Assembly (NCBI GenBank): GCA_017610545.1
Contig: JAFCBV010000049.1
Span: 1 to 5,573 of the forward strand
Length of the DNA: 5,573 nucleotides
Direction: 5' to 3'
Origin: Candidatus Nanohalarchaeota archaeon
GTDB taxonomy: Archaea; EX4484-52; B79-G9
Program-made: the position numbers and the translations under genes
Shown: positions 1 to 5,150 of the stretch, in pieces
Position numbering within the stretch: position 1 is the first letter of the stretch
How the letters are laid out: each line of letters opens with the position of its first letter
Notes under the pieces: generated by a model
The model's database searches: none
Told to the model about the DNA's origin: nothing
The model's input: only the letters and a program-made list of their open reading frames with translations

Positions 1-68
1 GTAATGTCGTGTGGCTGGAGAAGCCCAACGAGGTGCAAATTATTAAAGAATTGTATGCTCTTCAATAA
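1..68 (+). CDS. C-terminal tail of an unidentified upstream gene (partial)
   Basis: The third forward frame is open from the window edge to a TAA at 66-68 and reads ...VVWLEKPNEVQIIKELYALQ before the stop. The composition looks like a real amphipathic C-terminal helix. The stop falls just before the SD of the tautomerase, the spacing expected of neighbouring genes in an operon. The same stretch read in the tautomerase frame gives a Cys-rich, non-conserved extension, which argues that it belongs to the upstream gene instead. Only about 21 residues are visible, so I cannot name the family. It could still be chance, since 65 open bases prove little alone. Confidence 0.5.
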   Translation, partial: NVVWLEKPNEVQIIKELYALQ

Positions 69-69
69 T

Positions 70-77
70 GAGGTGAT
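70..77 (+). promoter_or_regulatory. Shine-Dalgarno sequence of the tautomerase gene
   Basis: GAGGTGAT matches the complement of the archaeal 16S rRNA 3' tail (…AUCACCUCC) at all eight positions. It lies 4 bases before the ATG at 82. It fixes the tautomerase start at 82 and not at the in-frame ATG at 4, which has no such site. Confidence 0.85.
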
Positions 78-81
78 TGAT

Positions 82-279
82 ATGCCGATTGTAAACATTG
101 AATCATGGCCACTGGAAAAAGAAAAGAAACCTATTATGATTAGAAAGATAACCGAAGTTTTTGTGGAAATGGGAATCCCTGCTCAGGCAGTTACTGTTGT
201 AATACATGAAACAGAATTAGAAAACTGGGGACTTGCAGGCGAACAACATTCTGTAATCTTCAAAGATGTAAAAAAGTAA
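82..279 (+). CDS. 4-oxalocrotonate tautomerase family protein
   Basis: This is a 65-residue protein; family members are typically 60-80 residues. It begins Met-Pro-Ile-Val, so removing Met would expose the N-terminal proline that acts as the catalytic base in this superfamily. It then fits the beta-alpha-beta pattern: strand PIVNI, a helix through about residues 15-30 (KPIMIRKITEVFVEMG), strand AVTVVIHE, and the typical turn ENWGLAGE. Family members assemble as hexamers of small subunits in the cytoplasm and move double bonds in keto/enol substrates. Aligned by eye to the classic Pseudomonas enzyme, Pro1 and the aromatic/Gly turn are kept. Both substrate-binding arginines (Arg11 and Arg39) appear replaced, the second by Thr, so the true substrate is probably not 2-hydroxymuconate. 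The start at 82 is set by a strong SD, and an upstream gene ends 13 bases before it, suggesting an operon. Family assignment is secure; the reaction is unknown. Confidence 0.88.
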   Translation: MPIVNIESWPLEKEKKPIMIRKITEVFVEMGIPAQAVTVVIHETELENWGLAGEQHSVIFKDVKK

Positions 280-313
280 TTTGATTTCAATTAAATTGCG
301 CGGGTCGTATTAA

Positions 314-823
314 ATGCACTTTACAGTTTCAACATTCAAGGCGCTTGGATCAAAAACCAGAATCAACATACTTCGAAGCCTTCGCTCAAGGCGCATGACT
401 CTTTCAGAGATTTCCATACTCATGGAAATGCACCCGTCAACTGTTCAGCAGCACATAGAAATTCTCCAGAAAGTAGGGCTTGTCTCAAGAAAGGATGATG
501 GCTATAAGTGGAAGTATTATTTTTTGACAAAAGATGGTGAGGGTGTCTTTGCTGCACGGGATATGAGTCTGGTTCTTCCGGGAATTGTTTTGTTTGCTGC
601 CGGAGCATGGAATCTTTTAAGCAGCAATTTTTTCACGCAAAAAGTCGCAGCAAAAGGTACGATTATGCGCGAGTCTGCAATACCTGAGGCTGGCGAGTTT
701 GCCGCAACTCCGCTTGCATCCGAAATCGTATCCCAAACAGGCGCAAATATGGACGGGATTTTGTTGGTTCTTGCAGGTGTTTTGCTTCTTACTCTTTATT
801 TGTATATTCGCCGCAAAAAATAG
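314..823 (+). CDS. Winged-helix (ArsR-like) transcriptional regulator with two C-terminal membrane helices
   Basis: This 169-residue protein has two parts. Residues about 5-80 form an ArsR/MarR-like winged helix-turn-helix: FKALGSKTRINILRSL (helix 1), MTLSEISILM, the recognition helix PSTVQQHIEILQKVGLV, and a wing around KDDGYKWKYYFLTKDG. The C-terminal half has two hydrophobic segments, about 86-103 (LVLPGIVLFAAGAW) and 148-165 (GILLVLAGVLLLTLYLYI), followed by RRKK. By the positive-inside rule both ends sit in the cytoplasm and a loop of roughly 45 residues faces outside. This suggests a membrane-tethered one-component regulator that senses an envelope or external signal. No metal-binding cysteines are present, so it is not a classic ArsR metal sensor. 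The ATG at 314 has no clear SD. The AT-rich stretch 287-297 could be a poor TATA element giving a nearly leaderless mRNA, or the gene may be read through from the tautomerase 34 bases upstream. Its likely target is itself or the beta-propeller gene downstream; this is inferred from position only. Confidence 0.85.
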   Translation: MHFTVSTFKALGSKTRINILRSLRSRRMTLSEISILMEMHPSTVQQHIEILQKVGLVSRKDDGYKWKYYFLTKDGEGVFAARDMSLVLPGIVLFAAGAWNLLSSNFFTQKVAAKGTIMRESAIPEAGEFAATPLASEIVSQTGANMDGILLVLAGVLLLTLYLYIRRKK

Positions 824-827
824 GCTT

Positions 828-843
828 TCGGGTAAAAACCCGA
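828..843 (+). terminator. Small perfect hairpin after the regulator gene, possible terminator element
   Basis: TCGGGT and ACCCGA form a perfect 6-bp stem around an AAAA loop, starting 5 bases after the stop codon at 821-823. No T-tract follows directly. The nearest run of six Ts is at 866-871, inside the next promoter region. Archaeal termination depends mainly on T-rich tracts, so the hairpin could equally protect the mRNA 3' end or be an operator upstream of the 857-864 TATA box. Confidence 0.3.
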
Positions 844-848
844 TAAAA

Positions 849-864
849 TAAAGACGTATATATA
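849..864 (+). promoter_or_regulatory. Archaeal BRE/TATA promoter of the beta-propeller gene
   Basis: A TATATATA box at 857-864 is preceded by a purine-rich BRE-like TAAAGAC. Using the usual archaeal spacing of about 26 bases from the box centre, transcription would start near 886-887. That leaves a leader of about 28 bases containing the SD at 903-907. The fit between box, leader and SD supports a separate promoter for this gene and also argues against a TTG start at 885, which would lie at or before the transcript start. Confidence 0.65.
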
Positions 865-902
865 CTTTTTTCACGTATTCCTTATTGCACAACGATTGCA
901 TT

Positions 903-907
903 GGAGG
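903..907 (+). promoter_or_regulatory. Shine-Dalgarno sequence of the beta-propeller gene
   Basis: GGAGG lies 7 bases before the ATG at 915, in the standard position. It decides the start at 915 over the in-frame TTG at 885, which would add ten residues in front of the signal sequence. Confidence 0.8.
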
Positions 908-914
908 GAATATC

Positions 915-3230
915 ATGAATGCTTTGAATTCAAAAAGGACCGGCGCAATACCGCCGATTATTGGAATACTGCTTTTCTTTGCCCTTATTGCAGGATCTCT
1001 TACATACTTTTTGAACAATGGCCCTTCATCTAGCCCGGTGCCTCACGAGCCTGAAAATGGCTTGAATACATTCACCTCGTATGATGAACTCGAATCATAT
1101 GTGAGGGATTATTCTGGCGGCGGTTATTATGGAGGGGTCATGATGGAAGGTGCTGTAAAAAGTACAGTAGATACTCAGGCAGGGGGGGCACCAACAGCGC
1201 ATGTAAGTTCGGATTATTCCGGAACAAATATACAGGTCGAGGGTGTGGATGAGGCAGATATTGTGAAGTCAGACGGTAAATATATTTACGCTGTTTCCGG
1301 AAGCAAGATCTCAGTCATTGATGCGTATCCTGCAGAGAGCGCAAACATTGTTTCAACCATAGACTTCAATGGTGCAATCCATGAGATTTTTGTGAATGGT
1401 GACAAGCTTGTGTTTTTCGGGCAAAAGCGCGAGGAACAACCTGTGCCTGCAAACGATGATACAGAAGTGATAAGAGAAAAAATGATGATTTATCCCCGAT
1501 ATTCTCCCAAGACCACGGTGATGGTTTACGATATCTCTGAGAGGCAAAACCCACAAGTTTTTGGCGATATTGAGTTGGACGGCAGCTATCATGATTCGAG
1601 AATGATTGGTAAATATGTGTATGTCATTGCAAACCAGCCAACATATTACACAGAAGGCAATGAAATAGCCACTCCGAGAATTTGCTCCGGCGGAAGATGT
1701 ATCTCTATAGGGTTCCATGAAATATTCTACTTTGACGGTGTGCCAGGGAACACATTTACAACAATTGCCGCAGTAAATATTGAGGCGCCCGGAGACATTG
1801 AAAGCAAGGTAATTCTTACAAGTTATACACAAAACATGTATGTGTCTGAAAACAATATTTATCTGACATATACAAGATGGCTGAGTGAAGTAGATTACAT
1901 TGACAGAATGATTGAAATTATTAAGCCTCTTGTTCCGCAGGATGTACAGACAAAAATAAATGCTGCGATGGCACTTGAGATTAGCAAGAATACCAAGTGG
2001 CAGGCAGTAACAGATATAATGGAGGGCTACATGGCAACCTTGTCTTCTGATGAGCGCAGAGAGCTTGAACAGAAAGGTCAGGAAAAAATGGAAGAACTCA
2101 TGATTGAGATTGAAAAAGAAAGGCAAAAAACAATTGTGCAGAAAATTTCCATAAATCAAGGAACTATAGAATACATCGGTAGCGGGAAGGTCCCGGGCAA
2201 CACCCTGAACCAGTTCTCAATGGATGAATACAACGGTTATTTCAGGATTGCAACCACAACTAGCGGGGGCGGGGGTATAATTATGCCTCGACCCATGGTT
2301 GCAGTGGCAGAAAGGACAGAAATGGTTCAGATAGACTCATCACTTGAGGCGCCTTCGGGCATGGTTGTGGCTGGCGGGGCTGAAAGCACATCATCCAGTA
2401 CTACATCCTCCTCAGCAGGAATCTCATTGGAAGAGCAGAAGCGCATGGAAGAGATATCCTCTGCGCGCGCGATTGCGCCACCGCCCACAATGCCTTTGTC
2501 CAAGAACCACGTATATGTCCTTGATAAAAGCCTCGATATTGTAGGGAGTCTTGAGGATCTTGCGCCCGGAGAAAGAATATATTCAGTGCGCTTCATGGGT
2601 GAGAAAGCATACATGGTAACTTTCAGGCAGATTGACCCGCTTTATGTTATTGATTTATCGAACCCTCAAAATCCGAGTGTACTTGGTTTTCTGAAGATAC
2701 CGGGGGTGTCAGATTATCTACATCCTTATGATGAGAACCACGTGATTGGTGTGGGTAGGGATGCAACAGAGGACGGGAGAATGCAGGGAATGAAGCTTTC
2801 TTTGTTTGATGTTTCTGATGTTGCGAATCCAAAGGAGATTTCAAAATACATTATTGGCGAGCGCGGCACAAACTCTGAAGCACTGAATGACCACAAGGCA
2901 TTTTTATTCAGCAGGGAGAAGAACCTTCTTGTGATACCGGTTCAGGTATCTGAGGGCGGAAACTGGAATGCATTTCATGGAGCGTATGTATTCAATATTG
3001 ATTTGACAAACGGAATTTCGCTCAAGGGAAAAATAACGCATACAGAAGAGGCTACTTCGGAGGACAAGTACTACTACGACTATGCATCCCGAATAAGGCG
3101 CTCGCTTTACATGGATGATGTGCTTTACACGCTTTCAGAGAAAATGCTCAAGATGAACAGCCTGATTGACATTGCAGAGATAAACAAGATTGATTTGCCT
3201 TATGAGGAACGCATATATCGAACGTTCTGA
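915..3230 (+). CDS. Secreted or membrane-anchored beta-propeller protein (COG4880 / Beta_propel family)
   Basis: This is a 771-residue exported protein. Residues 1-10 (MNALNSKRTG) are basic and lead into a hydrophobic stretch 11-33 (AIPPIIGILLFFALIAG...), then a Pro/Ser/Gly-rich linker to about 95. The family hallmark follows at 101-118 (YSGTNIQVEGVDEADIVK) with blade-like repeats such as SDGKYIYAV, ISVIDAY, TTVMVYDIS and GKYVYVI. Residues about 325-410 form a mostly helical, charged insert ending in a likely coiled coil (SDERRELEQKGQEKMEELM). A Ser-rich linker (489-502) precedes the second propeller half, which has LHPYDENHVIGVGRDA (602-617), FDVSDVANPKE (631-641), NDHKAFLF (658-665) and a C-terminal block around YDYASRIRRSLYMDDVLYTL. 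The start is fixed by the SD at 903 and the C-terminus looks complete. Only two cysteines are present (Cys257 and Cys262 in ICSGGRC), consistent with an extracellular disulfide. The family is related distantly to WD-40 propellers and has no settled biochemical role; a surface binding or structural function is inferred. The upstream membrane-bound regulator may control it. Confidence 0.9.
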   Translation: MNALNSKRTGAIPPIIGILLFFALIAGSLTYFLNNGPSSSPVPHEPENGLNTFTSYDELESYVRDYSGGGYYGGVMMEGAVKSTVDTQAGGAPTAHVSSDYSGTNIQVEGVDEADIVKSDGKYIYAVSGSKISVIDAYPAESANIVSTIDFNGAIHEIFVNGDKLVFFGQKREEQPVPANDDTEVIREKMMIYPRYSPKTTVMVYDISERQNPQVFGDIELDGSYHDSRMIGKYVYVIANQPTYYTEGNEIATPRICSGGRCISIGFHEIFYFDGVPGNTFTTIAAVNIEAPGDIESKVILTSYTQNMYVSENNIYLTYTRWLSEVDYIDRMIEIIKPLVPQDVQTKINAAMALEISKNTKWQAVTDIMEGYMATLSSDERRELEQKGQEKMEELMIEIEKERQKTIVQKISINQGTIEYIGSGKVPGNTLNQFSMDEYNGYFRIATTTSGGGGIIMPRPMVAVAERTEMVQIDSSLEAPSGMVVAGGAESTSSSTTSSSAGISLEEQKRMEEISSARAIAPPPTMPLSKNHVYVLDKSLDIVGSLEDLAPGERIYSVRFMGEKAYMVTFRQIDPLYVIDLSNPQNPSVLGFLKIPGVSDYLHPYDENHVIGVGRDATEDGRMQGMKLSLFDVSDVANPKEISKYIIGERGTNSEALNDHKAFLFSREKNLLVIPVQVSEGGNWNAFHGAYVFNIDLTNGISLKGKITHTEEATSEDKYYYDYASRIRRSLYMDDVLYTLSEKMLKMNSLIDIAEINKIDLPYEERIYRTF

Positions 3231-3256
3231 CTCTGAGGCTGCTAATCCTATCGTAA

Positions 3257-3273
3257 TCGCTCATAAGTAGCGA
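3257..3273 (+). repeat. Short inverted repeat overlapping a BRE element
   Basis: TCGCT (3257-3261) and AGCGA (3269-3273) form a 5-bp dyad with a 7-base gap, ending inside the BRE region of the TATA box at 3278-3285. A repressor bound here would block TFB/TBP. Such a short dyad may also arise by chance. Confidence 0.25.
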
Positions 3274-3285
3274 AAGATTTATAAA
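3271..3285 (+). promoter_or_regulatory. Strong archaeal BRE/TATA promoter for the 151-residue protein gene
   Basis: CGAAAGA followed by TTTATAAA (3278-3285) is close to the consensus archaeal BRE plus TATA box. The box centre is about 26 bases before the ATG at 3308, so the predicted transcript starts at or next to the start codon and would be leaderless. This agrees with the lack of any SD there. Confidence 0.72.
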
Positions 3286-3307
3286 CTTTTCCCGCATTGT
3301 GTATCGT

Positions 3308-3763
3308 ATGCAAAAAACAGATTCTCAAATATATCGAGATACAATGCTTAAAGTTACCACAGGCGCCCTGTCAACCGCCCAAAATGTGGCGGGACTGGTC
3401 TTGGAGAATCCAAACGTCGGATACGATTTAAATATATCTGGAGAGGTACGACAAAATTCAGATGACCTTTCAAAAACTAATACAACACTCCAAGATAGTA
3501 TGCATTTGTATTTGTTGTCCGATGAAGGCGAACTTATATTCTATAAGGGAAGCACAAACCGGGTAAATATCGCTTCTGTTGACTTAGCGGCTAACAGCAT
3601 AAACTTCACGCGACCTGAAAGGTTGTTTGGGTTTGAGGTTCTTACCGAAGAGGAAAAGGTATATGGTCGCAAAGAGATACTAACAGAAGATGTATTAAAA
3701 CTGTATGATGACGTATTAGTTGAGTTTGACGCTACGTTTACAGGCCAGATTATTTCTAAGTGA
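3308..3763 (+). CDS. Hypothetical protein, 151 residues, no recognised family
   Basis: I do not recognise this protein. It is predicted soluble: there is no signal peptide or membrane segment, and there are no Cys or Trp residues. The N-terminal part (residues 1-30) looks helical (IYRDTMLKVTTGALSTAQNVAGLVL). The middle (about 38-66) is polar and may be a loop region (NISGEVRQNSDDLSKTNTT). Residues 65-105 look like beta strands (MHLYLLSDEGELIFYKG, NRVNIASVDL, SINFTRP). The C-terminal part is acidic with a helix around LTEDVLKLYDDVLVEFD. I chose the ATG at 3308 because a strong TATA box places the transcript start there. A GTG three codons upstream (3299) would lie before the predicted transcript start and has no SD. 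It is separated from both neighbours by promoters, so it is probably monocistronic. That it is a real gene is supported by the open frame, plausible composition and well-placed promoter; its function is unknown. Confidence 0.7.
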   Translation: MQKTDSQIYRDTMLKVTTGALSTAQNVAGLVLENPNVGYDLNISGEVRQNSDDLSKTNTTLQDSMHLYLLSDEGELIFYKGSTNRVNIASVDLAANSINFTRPERLFGFEVLTEEEKVYGRKEILTEDVLKLYDDVLVEFDATFTGQIISK

Positions 3764-3809
3764 TTTTCATCCGCCTTCAACATTTATGGCGCGTTTTCTA
3801 ACCAGGTGA

Positions 3810-3837
3810 GTGTAACCTTTCGGGGTTTACTTTACAC
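3810..3837 (+). repeat. Imperfect dyad upstream of the CNNM gene promoter
   Basis: GTGTAA (3810-3815) and TTACAC (3832-3837) are perfect 6-base inverted arms with a 16-base gap. An alternative smaller hairpin pairs GTAACC with GGTTTAC (one bulge) around a TTCG-containing loop. It lies about 12 bases upstream of the TATA box at 3849-3856 and could be an operator. It could also be part of the 3' end of the preceding transcript, though no T-tract follows. Confidence 0.25.
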
Positions 3838-3842
3838 GGCAA

Positions 3843-3856
3843 CGAACATTTAAATA
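3843..3856 (+). promoter_or_regulatory. Archaeal BRE/TATA promoter of the CNNM transporter gene
   Basis: CGAACA followed by TTTAAATA (3849-3856) resembles an archaeal BRE plus TATA box. The expected transcript start is near 3879, leaving a leader of about 8 bases before the ATG at 3887. That is too short for a standard SD, and none is seen. Confidence 0.6.
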
Positions 3857-3886
3857 CGACTTAATTTAATTAATCTCAGGGTTTAG

Positions 3887-5122
3887 ATGTCAGAGATTAC
3901 TATTGCAATTTTGGCGACAGCCATATTATTTTCCGCGTTCTTTTCAGGGGTTGAGACCGCGCTCATGTCACTTAATATGGCGAAGGTGAAGGCGCTTGCC
4001 AACCAGGGAAAAAAAGGGTCTAAGGCACTTTATCGCATTAAGCAGAATCCCCACAGGCTGATTATTACAATACTTGTAGGGAACAATCTCGTAAACATTT
4101 TTGCAGCATCCCTGGCAACAGTTATTTTTACAGAGATGTTCGGCTCAAACGGGCTTGGCATCGCTACAGGAGTAATGACGTTCCTCATACTTGTTTTTGG
4201 AGAGATTGTGCCCAAGACCATTGCAATAAACAAGGCAGAAAAAGTAGCTCTCATTGTTGCAGGCCCGATTGAAGCACTGTCTTATGTGCTGCACCCATTG
4301 ATTATATTTCTTGATGCAATATCGCGCGTACTTTCCAGAATTGCCGGCTCAAAGGATGAAAGCCAGCTTTCAGATGAAGAGCTTAAGACAATAGTCACAA
4401 TGGGTAAAGAAGAAGGGCTCCTGAGCACTGAAGCTGCTGAAATGATGCACAATGTGCTTGAATTTGAGGGCAGGGTGACAAAAATAATGACGCCTGAGCC
4501 GGATGTAAAAATGATTGACGGCAAAAAAAGCCTGAAAAACATTATAAGTTATGTTGTCAAGATGCCTTATTCCCGGTATCCTGTATATTTGAAAAACAGA
4601 GACAATGTGGTGGGCATACTTGATGTGGATGATGTGCTAAAATATGTGAAAAACAAGAAGCTTAGCGCAAAGGCCAAAGATGTTGCAAGAAAGGCGTATT
4701 TTGTGCCGGAGTCAAAGGAAATAGAGGATCTGTTCTCTGAGTTTGAGAACAGGAAAATACCGCTTGCAATAGTTGTTGATGAATACGGAAGCGTTGCAGG
4801 TCTTGTGACCCTGGAAGACATACTTGAGGAGATTGTCGGGGACATTTTTGACAAGAGCAAAGGGGCAAAGTCCTATGTAAAGAAGATAGGCAAGAATGTC
4901 CTGAAGGTCGATGCAAAAGCAAATCTTAATGATATAAACAAGCTGATAGACCTCGGGTTCCGGGAAAAGCATGTTACGACAATTGCAGGGTTTATTGAGC
5001 ACAAGCTCCAGAGAATCCCGCAAAAAGGCGAAAAAATAATGCTCAAAAAAGCCAGCATTGAAATTAGCGAAGTGACAGGGCGCGGCATAAAAGAAGTGAT
5101 AATAAGGAAGGTTAAGTCGTGA
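3887..5122 (+). CDS. CNNM/CorB-CorC family Mg2+ transporter with CBS domains (hemolysin C-like)
   Basis: This is a 411-residue protein with the complete family architecture. The N-terminal CNNM (DUF21) membrane domain covers about residues 1-150. It has hydrophobic segments at about 4-26, 58-80, 88-108 and 120-145, and the signatures FFSGVETALMSLN (18-30), NPHRLIITILVGNNLVNI (54-71) and FGEIVPKTIA (104-113). An acidic linker (DESQLSDEELKTIVTMGKEEG) leads to a CBS pair at about 197-320, with VTKIMTPEPDV, MPYSRYPVY, VVGILDVDDVL and DEYGSVAGLVTLEDILEE. The C-terminal CorC/HlyC domain (about 328-410) contains TIAGFIEHKLQRIP and PQKGEKI. Family members move Mg2+ across the cytoplasmic membrane, with the CBS pair binding ATP-Mg; archaeal CorB is a structural precedent. 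The usual basic residue after MTP is Glu here, a minor deviation. The name hemolysin is historical and should not be read as toxin activity. The ATG at 3887 is followed at once by the first membrane helix, as expected. The next gene starts 28 bases after the stop and is probably cotranscribed. Confidence 0.93.
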   Translation: MSEITIAILATAILFSAFFSGVETALMSLNMAKVKALANQGKKGSKALYRIKQNPHRLIITILVGNNLVNIFAASLATVIFTEMFGSNGLGIATGVMTFLILVFGEIVPKTIAINKAEKVALIVAGPIEALSYVLHPLIIFLDAISRVLSRIAGSKDESQLSDEELKTIVTMGKEEGLLSTEAAEMMHNVLEFEGRVTKIMTPEPDVKMIDGKKSLKNIISYVVKMPYSRYPVYLKNRDNVVGILDVDDVLKYVKNKKLSAKAKDVARKAYFVPESKEIEDLFSEFENRKIPLAIVVDEYGSVAGLVTLEDILEEIVGDIFDKSKGAKSYVKKIGKNVLKVDAKANLNDINKLIDLGFREKHVTTIAGFIEHKLQRIPQKGEKIMLKKASIEISEVTGRGIKEVIIRKVKS

Positions 5123-5137
5123 ACTTTCGCACATATG

Positions 5138-5142
5138 AAGGA
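5138..5142 (+). promoter_or_regulatory. Shine-Dalgarno-like sequence of the TsaA/TrmO gene
   Basis: AAGGA lies 8 bases before the ATG at 5151. The ATGs at 5135 and 5143 are out of frame with the TsaA reading frame, so 5151 is the supported start. No TATA-like element stands out in the 28-base gap, which fits cotranscription with the CNNM gene. Confidence 0.5.
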
Positions 5143-5150
5143 ATGAAATT

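Noticed and set aside
4..81. N-terminal extension of the tautomerase from ATG 4
   Set aside because: It would bury the catalytic Pro1. ATG 82 has an eight-base SD match, and the upstream bases read better as another gene's tail.
885..914. TTG start ten codons upstream for the propeller protein
   Set aside because: It falls at about the predicted transcript start and has no SD, while ATG 915 has GGAGG at 7 bases and gives a proper N-terminal signal.
617..1018. 133-codon - strand frame across the regulator 3' end, the promoter and the propeller start
   Set aside because: It overlaps two real genes and a TATA promoter, has Cys- and Lys-rich odd composition, and shows no family motif.
1353..2159. 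Long open frame (268 codons) on the - strand inside the propeller gene
   Set aside because: It lies wholly opposite the well-supported 771-residue protein. Its translation is Cys/His/Tyr-rich with no recognisable domain, typical of an antisense shadow.
3299..3307. GTG start three codons upstream for the 151-residue protein
   Set aside because: It lies before the transcript start predicted from the TATA box at 3278-3285 and has no SD.
3231..3307. Search for a small RNA or tRNA in the gaps at 3231-3307 and 3764-3886
   Set aside because: No cloverleaf, kink-turn box C/D motif or long stem was seen; the gaps are explained by promoters and short dyads.
3887..5122. Reading the hemolysin-like protein as a toxin
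   Set aside because: The CNNM membrane domain, CBS pair and CorC/HlyC domain define the ion-transporter family; the hemolysin label is historical.
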